A DNA stretch of 64,000 nt from Paracyclopina nana (GCA_019096065.1 JAGUCH010000001.1:496001-560000); one strand, 5' to 3'. Positions 21,881 through 33,599 are shown, counted from the stretch's first letter. Notes: generated by a model from the sequence alone, not told the origin. A program made the numbers and translations.

Positions 21881-23342
21881 ATGAATCGAGTGGTGTTGGT
21901 GGTGGCACTTTGCCTCACCACAAGTGCACAAAGTAAGTTGAACCGAGGCTCAGGCTCTGAGCAGGATTTCCTAACTCTCTTCTGGCTTCCAGGTGCTCCT
22001 CAGGAGCCATCTCAGGCTCAGGCTCCTTTGAGTAATTCTGGGGGAACTTTGACGCCTCTGGACCAACTGCAGCAGCCTCAGGCTCAGCCTCTGATGATGA
22101 TGCCACAACAGCAACAACCTTGGGGCTACCCCCAGCCTGCTCAATACGGTTCAGGTTGTGGTGGAGGCCGTGGAGGCTGCTCCTCTGCACCCCAACAGCC
22201 TTCATGGAGTTCATACCCCCAAACCATGCCATACCCTATGCCCTATATGCAACAACAGCCTCAGTACTACGAGCAGCCTCAGCAGCAGCCTCCAATCTGG
22301 GCTAACCCTCAGCCTGACTGGAACAACCCTGGATTCGGTGGAAGCACCTACCAGCCTCCTCAGCCTCAGGTAAATCAACGCTTACCAATTTTTATTTTGG
22401 CATTTTGTGCTATTTGCTACAATTTCCTTGGTATCAATTTAAAATCAAAGCCCACTCTTCAAGAGTGAAACTCAAATTAAAATATCAAAGATTTCAAGAC
22501 TGGCTCTATTACTGACCTTCAGATTATGCAGTAAAAAGCAATATTTGCTGAAGATTTTGAATCTTTGTGATTTCTTGTCTGTAATAACTCTTGGGAAGTC
22601 TGCTTTGATTTGCCATTGAGCAGAAGCAAATTGTAACAAATACCAAAAAAAGACAAAAAAAGGTAATTCAAGAAACGCTTGCTCATTCCAGGAGGGAGCG
22701 AACAAGCCTAACTATGACCCCAACAACAACTCTGGAGTATCCTGGGTTGACGACAATGACAACAGCCCCTCATGGAAACCCCAACCTCAACCCGACTACA
22801 ACTACAACCAGGGATGGAACCAGGGTCCTCCATCCTGGCAAACTGCCTATACCCCCATGCCAGGTGGCAACTGCTACAACAGGTGCAAACCAATGTGCTC
22901 TGCCAGACCCCTCCCCATGCCCATGCCCATGCCCATGCCCCCCAGGCCCAGGCCTCTGCCACAGCCTGTCATGCCCCCACAACCCCAGCCCCAGTACAAT
23001 TATGGCTGCAGGCCCATGTGCAGGCCCATGTGCAATGTGAAGCCCTCTTGCAACTATGGCTCAGTCTTCAATGGCAACACCATGGTCTGTGGCAAGCCCA
23101 ACTATGGAGGAGGGTATGGGTATGGTGGTGGGTATGGCAGCAACCAAGGAGGGTATGGTGGTGGCTACTATGGGGGCAACAACTACAACCAACAGCCTGA
23201 GTACTATGGAGGCTACCCCCAGCAGCAGCAGCAACAGGCTCCCATGCTTGCCAAATCTCAAGCCCTGTCCACAGACACCAGCAACAGCGAATTGGCTGTG
23301 GCTGAAGCTCCTGCTTCTGCAAGCGACAACACCTCTGCCTAA
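21881..23342 (+). CDS. Secreted low-complexity Pro/Gln/Gly/Tyr-rich protein
   Basis: Exons 21881-21932, 21993-22369 and 22692-23342 encode 359 residues. Intron 1 is exactly 60 bases with no in-frame stop, so keeping it would give 379 residues. Signal peptide MNRVVLVVALCLTTSAQ. The mature chain moves through a Gln/Pro-rich part, an Asn/Tyr/Trp-rich part (SWVDDNDNSPSW), a Cys-rich centre (CYNRCKPMC, CRPMCRPMCNVKPSC) with an alternating Met-Pro run, and a Gly/Tyr part (GGYGYGGGYGSN) before a Gln-rich tail. Composition resembles cuticle, eggshell or adhesive proteins, but no family is recognised. The low-complexity DNA also opens several other frames, which are not genes. Confidence 0.82.
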
Positions 23343-23649
23343 TTTATGATTGAATGCATGTCTGTATTGATGTCCTTAATTTAATTGTGTGCCATGCTGT
23401 GTCAACATTATTGATGATATTCAGTACAAAAAGTCACCACTGCAACAAGCTACTACTGCTACTGAAATATAACTTCATGATAGATTAAAATTCCTATTGG
23501 CCATGAGAATTAGGGAATTAGGCAGGATTGACATTTATTTTGTGTGTGAGTGTGCTTATCTTGAATTGCTGCTGATAACACACACAGGAGCAGCAGCAGG
23601 TCAGGGAGGTGTCAGTAATTTAAAAATCTCTCAAATATGACATTACATC
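23343..23649 (+). other. Spacer with the 3' end of the secreted protein gene
   Basis: About 300 bases. No AATAAA follows the stop closely; ATTAAA near 23476 is a possible weaker signal. No other feature is seen. Confidence 0.35.
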
Positions 23650-25621
23650 ATGGCACTCACCTATCAAGGACTTAAAGTGTGGACCATTGTCTTGGCTGTC
23701 TATTCAGGCTTGCTGACTGGTGCTATCCTGGTGGTTCTCTTGTTCCTATTCATAATCAAGCGAAAGGTAGGTAGACCCTAGCATTCATAGCGAAAGGCAG
23801 ACTACCAGGCTTGTATTGCAGAAGAGCAGCAAGAAGCAGAGACCTTCCACAGACTCCCAGGATGGGGTGGCTAACCAGGGTTTCAGGCCTGATGGTCTTG
23901 CGATATCCTCAGAGAGGTTAAGGGGAGACCTTGAGGCCCAAAGGAAGTATCGAAAGGATGCCAGCCCCATACCGCCCAAGGCGGCCAGTCGGTTCCACAC
24001 AGGGCCACCAGATGCTGCCTTGAACAGAGTGACCTACTTGGAAATGAGGGGGCCAGCTGAGGTAAGTCCTGTTCATCATTAATCTCTTGATAGCATGAGC
24101 TCTAAATAGAGAGATGTTGTTTACAGGACTTTGCTTCATTGAGGAGCTTCAGCACCAACTCAGCCAGCACTCTGTATGATGATGTGCAGTCTGTGGAATC
24201 AAAGTCCAAGGTGGGTGTGAATAAACATATTGATGAGTTGGCATGAGTTTCCAGGCCAACAGACAGTAGCAGATTTTTCCTTGTTCCAGACAAGTCTCAG
24301 GGAGGGCAGAAGCAGTGTGTCCTCGGCCGTTTTCTATGATGCTAGGGATGTGGACTATCATGAGCCAGAGAAGATCTACCAGGAGATCTCCGAAGAAACT
24401 CTGCAGCAGCTGGAGAGGAAGTCTTCTTCAGGCTCCCAAATATATGATGATGCTCAGGTGGTGAAGAGGTCCAGGAAAAAGGGTCCTCCACCTGCCCCAC
24501 CTGTTCGGAAACCAAAGCAAGGCTCTGACAGCAGCTCAAACTCCACTGTGGAACTTAGGGACATAGAGGAAGCCAGGAGGTCTTTTCAGGCAGCCCCTGA
24601 GCAGTACAGGAAAGAGTCCTCCTACTTGACCCTGGAACCAGTTGTTCCGGCTCCAGGGCCTCAAATTGAACCCATCATTGAGGACCAACCCATGGATGAA
24701 GAAGACTCCTCATCTTCATCTTCTTCGTCAACGTCAGACGAAGAAGAGGGAAGCCACAAGAGTCCACCAAGGAGACCCACAACTTCAGAAAGCTCTGAGG
24801 CAACCCTGGACCTCAGGGAACTTGAGCCTTCAGCGCAGGCAGGACTTACTGAAGCAACAATTGAAGTCTTCAACTCTTCATCCTCTTCAGAGAACCTAGA
24901 GAAGCCTAAATTCAGGTTTGTGAGGAGGAAGTCTTCCTACTCATCAGCTTCTGAGAATATGGAAGTCATGTCTCCGGTTGAGGATGAGGTCTTCTCCTTC
25001 AGTCATGGCAAGCAAGTGAGCATCGATGATGATGAAGGGAGCACCAATGACTCTAGCTCATCTTCGCAGGGATCCTTCCACATTCAACTAGAGGATGACC
25101 AAGGGGTGTCTAACACTCCCAATAGGCCTCGCCCCATAGTCAATGGGTACAACAAAAGCTCTTCCAGTTCTGAAGAGTTGACCACCAGGCCTCCACTGAA
25201 ACAAGCGAATGCTGTCATCGATGAAGGTTATGAAATACAAATGTGTACTCCAGCTGTCATCATCTCAGATGGAGAAGACAGCTCATCGACATCTTCTTCA
25301 TCTTCAGAGGGGGATGAAGACATGAAGCAAGTGCACCTTAAGTACCAACCCCCAAGGATGACCATGTCTTTGGATAGGAGACAACCCGTGGTGCAGAGAA
25401 GCGAAAGCTCGTCAAGCTCATCAGCATCTTCAGACAAGGCTCCAACTAACCAGCTGAGGTCTCCAAGGCTAGTACAAAGCATCACATCAAGCAGCAGTGA
25501 TGTCCTTAGGGATTCCTTCCTAAGGAAGCTCAACAGTAGCTATGAACCGGTCTATGTCCTAAGGAAGGTGAACTCAACCACCCAAACCCCGAACAGATCA
25601 AACAGCACAGAGATGTGGTAG
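23650..25621 (+). CDS. One-pass membrane protein with Ser-cluster, Tyr-motif cytoplasmic tail
   Basis: Exons 23650-23766, 23822-24061, 24127-24210 and 24290-25621 join in phase 0 throughout and encode 590 residues. Residues 1-12 are probably outside, 13-35 form one membrane segment (VWTIVLAVYSGLLTGAILVV), and a basic stop-transfer IIKRKK follows. The tail of over 540 residues has Tyr motifs (YDDVQ, YDDAQ, YDARDVDYHEPEKIY), a proline motif (PPPAPPVRKP) suited to SH3 binding, and about nine runs of five or more Ser in acidic surroundings, typical of casein-kinase-2 sites. It may be a signalling scaffold, but no family is recognised. An AATAAA signal lies near 25719. The gene is convergent with the chitin-binding gene ending at 25821. 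Confidence 0.85.
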
Positions 25622-25820
25622 AGACTCTTTATTGCAATGATGATTCCTTTTTTTGTACACACTGTATAACATCAGCACATAGTATAAGCGACAGCAGCAG
25701 CAAAATTAATAAGGCAGCCAATAAAGTATAGATAAGGACATTCCTGCTCCATCATTCATTTTATCACTTCAACACAAAAAAATTATTGTCTTTGTAATCA
25801 CTCTAGAGCTAGGGGACAGT

Positions 25821-27654
25821 TTAGACAAAGAGCCTTTGCCTCCCAGGAAACACCATAGTAAGGGCTCTCTCTAGTGAAGATGGTTTGGCATGGTGGTGTC
25901 CATCCATTTGGAGCATTCTTAGGTTGACCATAGGGGATCTTGCTAAGCTTGCAGGGGAGATCCAGACCAGGGGACCAACAGGGAAGCCAGGAGTGTTTAG
26001 CTGCACAGGGAGACTCACCGAGTTGCCCTGTAAGTCATCCCCTGACTTCCCAGTTCTCTTTAGCATCATCCTGGACTGGTCAACAGGGGTTCTGGCCACC
26101 TCTACAACAGGCTGAGTCGATTTGCTTGCCTTTATGGTCACAACAGGAGAGTCCGGGAAAGACTTGAGCTCTTCATCGGTCATGACATGACCGACAACTT
26201 GAAAGGGGCTCACAGGGAGCTCCAAATCACTGGAAGGGGGACTGATGGGAAGGGCAATGGGCTGTTCGGGGTCCACCCTGAACCTTCTTATGCTGTTGCT
26301 AGACTGTTCAGGGGGAATCAGTTGCCACTTCTCTCCCTGTCTGGGCTCAATGTCTACTACACTGTTTGCAAGGGACTTGCCACTAGAGGGTTCAATTCTG
26401 AGCTTGAAAATGGGGGACTCTGTGGGGGTGATTTGGGCTGGCAGTTCAGGCAGGCCCAACTGTTCAGCTGGGGACAGTTTTATGGGGTTTGCAGTGGAAG
26501 TGGTAGAGGGCTGATCATCTTCCTTCATAATTTGAGCAACCTGCTTAAGCATGCTTACTTTGTGCCTCCTTTCTTCCTCGAAAAGGGGGGCAAATCCCAT
26601 TCTGCCATTGGACTTGGCTCTCACCACTGCTGGAGTTTTGATAGAGATGATATTTGAGTCTGTCAACCTGGGCAGTTTCCTCAGTTGTTTACCTGCAATA
26701 GTTTCTTATAGTCATCAGATGAGGAAATCATAGTTTGTAAGGCTTACTTTTGGCTGATTTGGGGGAAGCTGCCAGGGAGGCTTCATGAATGATGACATTT
26801 CTATGGAAGAAGTTGCTGGAGTCTTCGCAGGCCACCTTATGGGCAAAATCACACACCAGGGTTCGTTGGCTGAACCTTGTGCCTTGGGGACACAGAAAGC
26901 CCCTTCCATCTCCTCCCCTTGCAGTACACATGTAGTAAACCTGTAGATGATAATAAATCAAAGCAAATATTGGCTTACTCAAATTTATTGATCATTGAGT
27001 AAAGTTTATCCTGCATTCTTGTTTGTGTGAAGGTCAAAGCTATTATCAGTGAAATGCTGGCTTACACTGCAGTCAGCCTCCATGTCAGCATAATAGCCAG
27101 GAGCTCTTCCTTTGCAGCTGAAAGAGGTTTTGGGTATTCTGAAGTTGAATGGCAAAGTATTGGCATTTGAGCTGCCTCCAAATTTCCTTCCACTCCTAGT
27201 CTTTGCTTTCTTCACCATTACTGGGGATTTCTTAGGCTTCAATGGAACTGGGTCTAAATCCACTTCATTTATTTCATTGCCATGAGTCATGTCAAGGTCA
27301 TGAGTCATGTCATGAGTTATGTTATGGTCATGAGTCATGTTATGGTCATGAGTCATGTTATGGTCATGAGTCATGTTATGGTCATGATTTGTCATGTCAT
27401 GGCTTGTAATGGTATGGTCATGATGATCCCCATGGTTATGGTCATGGGCTGTCATGTCATGGTCACCATGGTGGTGATGCTCATGGTTATGGTCATGGTC
27501 ATGGTGGTGACCCCCACCAAGGCCACCTAGTAGAGATCCGTGGATTGTGTTCACTCTGAGCAATACCAAAGCTATAGCCTGAAAAATATTTGAAATATGC
27601 AAATATTGACAATTAGGCTGTTTTTGCTGTCTCTCTGGCAACTCTTTTTTTCAT
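25821..27654 (-). CDS. Secreted His-rich protein with one chitin-binding type-2 domain (CPAP1-like)
   Basis: Exons on the minus strand: 27578-27066, 26940-26748 and 26692-25821. A tiny first exon 27654-27643 is proposed (MKKR, weak donor gttgcc), which gives the signal peptide MKKRAIALVLLRVNTIHG and 529 residues in all. The start is the least certain part. After the signal comes a His/Asp region (about 20-95) with repeated HDHNMT units, each making an Asn-X-Thr glycosylation site. The peritrophin-A domain (about 156-212) spans exons 2 and 3 with six cysteines in the usual spacing (FSC, ADC, YMC, FLC, LVC, VAC). A 300-residue Pro/Ser/Leu-rich tail has no known domain. One such domain plus a long tail fits arthropod CPAP1-like cuticle or matrix proteins. 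Confidence 0.83.
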
Positions 27655-28190
27655 AAGGCGTTATGCAAGAAAGGAACAGGTGTTGACCTTCACATCCTTT
27701 TTGAGTAATGACCACCTCTAGCACTCCTTTGAATCCAACCTCTTTTGGAGGTGTGTAAACAATCGAGCATGAAATAAATGTTCAAGAGTAAATATTAGAG
27801 TCAACAGAAATTTAGCAAGATGGATGAGTGTGCAAAGTTTTTGCGGGTCACTTGTTGTATTTAATGTTGATGCATGAGATGTCATCAAAGCAAAAATCTA
27901 CTATACACAACACTTGGCACCTCTCAGACTGTGCAAAACTTGAATTCAGCCTGGAGTTGAGTGAACATTTCAGTCTAGAAAATATCCAGTGCACAATTTG
28001 TTTTCCCAATGCCTAATACCAGTCATTAGCTAAGCCAGTCTTTTTAGCAGTCATGTGCCAAAACACCACTTTCTTGCAAAAGAAACAGGAGCCAAAACAT
28101 AATTATTCAACAGGCCATCCTAATAATTACCAGCTGGCTCAGTTTTGCAAACAGAGAGCTTGACGATAACCCATTCCAAGTTGAGCTAGG
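27655..28190. other. Upstream region of the chitin-binding gene
   Basis: No exon, TATA box in a useful place or repeat was recognised. It should contain the promoter of the minus-strand gene starting near 27654. Confidence 0.35.
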
Positions 28191-28192
28191 TA

Positions 28193-28623
28193 CATAAAAA
28201 AGGCTCTTGAGGTCTGCTCTGATGGATCATTTGCAAAGTTGGAGTCTGAGATGAAGCCTCCAAGATTGAGTATGAACTTTAATGATGTGACACCATATTG
28301 TTGCATTTCAAGCAACGTTCATTAATAGTTAAATCATCGAACATCACTGCTATGAGTCTTATAAGCTTCCTCATCAATATGAATTCAAAGTAATGACTTT
28401 TAATTCAAAAATTACCTAAAATTGATATTAAGTAAAATACATAACAATGCTCAAGTCTTTATTGAAGAAGTAGCGATGTTTTACTTAACGTCTTTTATAA
28501 AAGAAAAAAAAATAATATTAGAGCTCATCATCCCTGCTCATGCTCAATCTTGAAAGATTCATCTCAGACTCGGCCTTTGTTAATGATCCATCAGAGAGGA
28601 GGGTCGAGTCCTTTTTTATGGGG
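28193..28623. repeat. Inverted repeat with arms of about 95 bases
   Basis: The left arm (about 28193-28290) and right arm (about 28520-28623) are reverse complements with scattered differences. The best matching parts are cataaaaaagg at the outer ends, ctgatggatcatt, gagtctgagatgaa and caagattgag inside. About 230 AT-rich bases separate them. This could be an old MITE or a long hairpin. No open frame is shared by the arms. Confidence 0.75.
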
Positions 28624-29390
28624 CAAGGTCACAACACTGAGTGTCGTACATTATTATTGTTGATGTCAAACTTGGACATGATCGCATGACTGTTCTTCCA
28701 CTCCCATTAAAAGTGTAAATGATGATGCTTGACCTGGCAATAATTTGGTTGCATGCAAGCTTCGGTATCTCACAAAAGAACAGCTTGGCTACCAATTACC
28801 TTGGTAACAAAAAAAAATCATCTACTTCACTTTGGGCATTTTTCCTCTTGAACATTTCACACTGAGGTGAAATAAGGACATTTCCTTGAATATGTTAACT
28901 TAGTTCTGGCCAAGTTGAAATAATCAGCCTTGTCTTGTCAAAATGGCATAGAGACTGATGCATAAAAAATGAAAATAAAAATTTGAAGTGGAAAAGTAGA
29001 GGCTGATCTTGAAATTGGTGGATAGCTTGATTTTAAGGGAGTCAATTGATATTTTTTTCTTCCTTCTTGATGAAAATGAAGAATTGCACGCTGTGTTTGT
29101 TCATTGCTAGCCTTTTTTGGGCAAAATAGATAACAAATTGACAGCATCAAAATTGCACTCACACTCCACTAGCTGAAAATCACAATGGGGAGGAATTGTG
29201 CTTAAAAGTACAGAATTACACTTTTATGGCGCCATTGTTCCAACTACTGATTTTTCACATAATAAGATAAATATTTAGTATTTCCTTTTTCAGTGCTCAT
29301 AGTGCCTATGTAAAAAACATCTCATAATTGATTATTCACAGTTTAAGATAACAGCAACTTTGCTATATTCAAAAACAACTTTTGTCATTT
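28624..29390. other. AT-rich non-coding stretch
   Basis: Nothing coding is supported. A segment near 28770-28800 (aaaagaacagcttggctacc) weakly resembles the 172-base satellite units at 32985-33590. Confidence 0.4.
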
Positions 29391-29394
29391 TGAA

Positions 29395-29545
29395 AGACAA
29401 TTTTGAAAAAAATGATAGTTTTAAAAAAAGTGATAATTTTAAAAAAAGTGATAATTTTGAAAAAAGTTATAATTTTGAAAAAAGTTATAATTTTGAAAAA
29501 AGTTATAATTTAAAAGAATAATAATTTTGAAAAAAGAAACAGCTT
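29395..29545. repeat. Short tandem repeat, 17-18 base unit
   Basis: About eight imperfect copies of ttttgaaaaaagttataa. Variation is mostly in the gtgata/gttata part. Confidence 0.85.
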
Positions 29546-29708
29546 TGTAAAAAATGCTAAAATAAATAACATAGAATATAAATAAATATATATCTATATA
29601 AAAAGAAGCATAATTTTATGACATCAATGCAGTCTCAACTTTAAAGCATCACCCTTTTTTGCTTCATCCCCCCAAAAAATGTAAAAAAAATATATATAAA
29701 TAAATAAA

Positions 29709-30023
29709 ATGCAGCATTTAGTCACACTGTGCTTTATCCATGCATTTCTTCTTCGTTTTCAGGGTAACTTGATCCTCCCAAAAATGGAGATTAACAGCAA
29801 CAAAATAAAATCCTTGAAGGAGAGTGATGCAAAAAAAACCTGGAATTTGCAAGTCTTGGACCAAAATATAAAGAGAGGGATCTTCAAGGCAGTAATTGGC
29901 GGATTCTCAAGTGTGAGTCAGAAAAAAACAAAACAACACCATTATTTGGCCACCATTCCAATTAATATGCGGAAGTGTGAAAAGGATGCCAATTTCAAAG
30001 CGAGCATTTTTAAAGCCCACTGA
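29709..30023 (+). other. Possible isolated exon or small ORF
   Basis: A 104-codon frame opens at 29709. A good acceptor (cttcgttttcag) ends at about 29761 and a good donor-like agt|gtgagt lies near 29912. The piece between would encode GNLILPKMEINSNKIKSLK and on to AVIGGFSS. It is more protein-like than its surroundings, but no partner exon or family is recognised. It could be an exon of an unknown gene or chance. Confidence 0.22.
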
Positions 30024-30179
30024 TTGTTAATTCATCACATCAAAGAGTTGAAGCATCGGAAAAAATGCCGAAAATTCAGCCTTGGAAATGAATAGAAATC
30101 AATCTTAAATGTTAGTCTTTTAAAAATGTTCCTTATATAAATATGTTTCATTTGTAAAAATGTTATTTTAAATGTGCCT

Positions 30180-30530
30180 ATTTAAATGTTCTTTTTTAAA
30201 TGTTCTTTTTAAAAAATTGTTCTTTTTCCAAAAACTGTTCTTTTTCCAAAGAAATGTTCTTCTTCCAAATAATGTTCTTCTTTAAAAAAATGTTCTTCTT
30301 TAAAAAAATGTTCTTCTTTAAAAAAATGTTTTTTCTTCCAAAAATGTTCTTTTTCCAAAAAATGTTCTTTTTCCAAAAAAATGTTCTTTTTCCAAAAAAT
30401 GTTCTTCTTCCATAAAATTTTCTTTTTCCAAAAAATGTTCTACTTCCAAAAAATGTTCTATTTCCAAAAAATGTTCTTCTTTAAAAAAATGTTCTTTTTT
30501 CCCAAATATTTCTTTTTTTTAAATTTTTTT
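30180..30530. repeat. 17-19 base minisatellite (tgttctttttccaaaaaa)
   Basis: About 18 tandem copies of tgttctttttccaaaaaa with tt/cc exchange in the middle. The unit opens long frames rich in MFFFQK-type peptides, which are repeat artefacts. Confidence 0.93.
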
Positions 30531-30539
30531 TTCATTGCC

Positions 30540-32980
30540 CAAATGGCAGAATTGCTAAGTCATTATTAATAAGCACATAATTAATGGCCAAATAACTGTG
30601 ATGGGGTCAGAAGACAACTTGGCAGGAAAAAGAATATTTTTCAAATAAGTCTACAATTAATCTTGGAACATCTCAATTTTTGCTGCTGCTGCTCTGTGCA
30701 CACTGAAAAGGGATTCATTATGCAAATTTCGCGCCCTTTTTTGTGCTTGTTCACACCTTTAAAAACGCTTCCAAGCTTTATTTGCCAAATGCAATTTGTC
30801 TGCCATTTTAATGAATATAAACCAAATATATTTCATAGCAATTTTTCCTACAATTGAGAAAAAATTAAACTGTCTTGAAAGACTTCAGATACCCAAAAAA
30901 AAATTTTAACACCTCCAATGAGGATTACCAAAAAATATGTTAAAATGTAAATATTGTTCTGTTTTGAAAAAAACATCAAATACTGAAAAAGTATTTTTTT
31001 TAAATACACAAAAATAACTATTCATTATCAATTGAAATTGAACTTTCTTGAGAAGAAAAGAAGTAAATATTTAAAAAAGTCAAGTTTTCTGAAATACAAA
31101 AATGAGTAAGAAATACATATCTATGCTGGGGAAAGTAAACTTAATTGATTTAAAACATCAAATTTATGAATCAGTACATTAAAAATTAGTATATTCCCAC
31201 ATGACCAATAAAGTTGTATAGGCAAAATGAGCTCATTCTAGGAACTTGGCAGAGAATCTGAGTCAGTTTATCAATATTCATAAAATGGGCATGGCAGGGT
31301 CAACCTCAAAAATCTGATTGACAGTTTAAAACTTAAAAAAATTAGAAATAGTTGCATTTTCATTGTTTGTTTTTGGGCAGGTCCAATTTGGACAAAAAAA
31401 TCACTACATTTGATGAGAAATCCCCAAATTATCTTCAAATTAGCCTCAAAGGCATAAAGTGCACTGTGGGGTAATTGGCATGAAAAAAGGCTGATTTTTT
31501 TAAGAGAGAGGAAAATTCCCATTTTTCCAGTGTGGCAATGTAAAGTTAATAACAGTCCATTGTGCATGACCCGCCCTTGTAAAAGTGTTTTGCAACACCC
31601 TGTAAAAATAACAACAAAGAATCAATGACCCCCTACAACGCATTACGTAACACTCATTGGTCACGTGACACCACGTGCATAATTTTCGCGGAAATTCGTG
31701 ACACTCGTTTGTTTGCAGCCTCAACTTCATTATTATAGTTATTATGCTTCATAATTTTATCTGGTATTTTCTGCCCTTTATTTGAGTTTTATAGGGTACT
31801 GGAAATCGGCCCATATTTCGCCCAGCGGTCAGCGCGTAGATTCTCAGATGGCTGAAAGCTGCCTGCGTGTGCCATCTCAGATGGCAAAATGCATAGTTCT
31901 GCCTTAATTTATTTAGAAAAGGGGCATTTTTTCAAGCCCAATTTACTTATGGCACTAAAAAAATACGATTTTGTTATAATCTTACCATTTTGCAAGATCT
32001 TGTTTGCTAAATAATCAACTTTTTTGCCAACTTTAAGGCTGGCGTTTGGGCTGGCTTTTGGGCCTGCTTGTGCATCAATTAAAAGTGCTACTAGATCAGC
32101 CTACGCAATAAAAGTGGCTACTTTAATTTATTCAGCTGGCTCTTTATGGCTTTTATTGAGATCAAATTCTGGTAACGACTCCGATCCAAAATGGCCAATG
32201 TGTCATCTGCGATCACGCGAACATGACGTCAAGCCATCTGAATTTAACGCCATCTAGTGCACAGTGCTTTGCTCCGAGTCCCTATTAAAGCTGCAAAATT
32301 AATGATGCTCACTTTTTTAATGCAAAATGCCAGGCTGGAATTTTGGCAGCTTTATGAGGGCGAGGAGGGAAAAAAACCGCCAAAATGGCCTTTACTAAAA
32401 ATATGATTTGCATTTTGGCTTTTTCTGGCTGAAGTCTGCTCAAAAAGTGCATTTTATTGACCTTTTTCAGCATGCAAAGAACCCACTAATTTTAGGCTTT
32501 TGAAAAAATTCATTTTCAGTGTGATTTTTACTGTATGCAAAAATTGTGATTTTAAGCTTTTTGTGGCTCAGATTCTATTTTTTTATGGAGTTTGGGTTTT
32601 TTTGCATCATAGTCTACTGTGTAGCGTTACAAAAATGGGGAGCACATTTCAATGTCAATCCAGATTAAGAGTCGGTGGATTATCAGCCAAGCATTAATTC
32701 CTCAAGTCAGAAATTCCTCAAAAAAGCCAAAAATGCAAATTTCAAAAATGCACATCAACAGCATTTAGTGCCTGAATTAAGATCTAAAAATTATGTTTTT
32801 GTTTGTGTTAATCAATGATACAGTTCAATAAATATTTAGCAATATCTGCTCAATCTCAAAGAAGTCAATTGATTCCGTGAACAACAAACTCTTCTTTTTC
32901 CCTTGTCTCTCAATTTGCACTACAGTTATCCTTGATCTTCAAATCTTGCAAAAAGCGTGCAAATTGAAAATTGTGATCTT
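30540..32980. other. Non-coding stretch with one promoter-like patch
   Basis: No exon supported. The patch at about 31650-31680 has an inverted CCAAT box and two CACGTG E-boxes (see separate entry). A triplet of related agctggcg/ggct-rich words near 32030-32060 has no clear meaning. Confidence 0.4.
31656..31677. promoter_or_regulatory. Inverted CCAAT box plus two CACGTG E-boxes
   Basis: attgg (31656-31660) runs into gtcacgtgac (31660-31669), a perfect match to the 10-base CLEAR/TFEB-type palindrome, and a second cacgtg follows at 31672-31677. The surrounding 150 bases are less AT-rich than the neighbourhood. No gene is recognised on either side, so a regulatory role is only suggested. Confidence 0.3.
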
Positions 32981-32984
32981 ATCC

Positions 32985-33590
32985 AAAAGAGAACAGTTTG
33001 ATTACCAATTGGCCTCTTTTGGATAATAATAATAAAAGAAGAAAAGAGTTGCTTTGAAAAAGATGCCCTATCTAAAGAAGAACTGTATGGTTATGATCGG
33101 ATCTCTTTTGGATAGCGCAATAATAAAAAAGCGTTACCAGAATTAGCTTGAAAAAAGAAGAACTGTACGGTTATTATTGAATACCTTTTGGTTAATAATA
33201 ATAATAAAAGAAGAAAAGAGTTGCTTTGAAAAGGATGCCCTATCTAAAGAAGAACAGTACGTTTAAGATCGGATCTCTTTTGGATAGCGCAATAATAAAA
33301 AAGCGTTACCAGAATTAGCTTGAAAAAAGAAGAACTGTACGTTTATTATTGAATATCTTTTGGATAGTAATAATAATAAAAGAAAAGAGTTGCTTGATAA
33401 GCTTTGAAAAAGAAGCCTTTCTAAAGAAGAATTGCCCGTTAATGATTTGATCTCTTTTCGATAGCGCAATAATAGAAAAGAGTTACCAGAGTTAACGATG
33501 AAAAAATAATACTCCTAAACTCATGAATATATGCGCGTCTATTACTGTATCTCTTTTGGATAGCGCAATAATAGAAAAGAGCTGCCAGAC
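32985..33590. repeat. 172-base satellite-like tandem repeat
   Basis: Copies of gatcggatctcttttggatag start at about 33095, 33267 and (diverged) 33444, with a final partial copy near 33548, giving a period of 172-177. Each unit contains two related halves that both hold agaagaactgtacg and cttttggatag, so it is a dimer of a roughly 86-base ancestor. Solitary relatives are near 28770 and 42666 (atctcttttcgatagcgc). Confidence 0.85.
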
Positions 33591-33599
33591 TTAACTGTG

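Noticed and set aside
22708-23349. Several overlapping frames on both strands in the third exon of the secreted protein gene
   Set aside because: Low-complexity DNA opens them; only the frame continuing from the signal peptide exon through clean splice sites is kept.
30200-30569. Frames reading MFFFQK-type repeats
   Set aside because: Direct translation of an AT-rich minisatellite with no start context, splice sites or non-repeat part.
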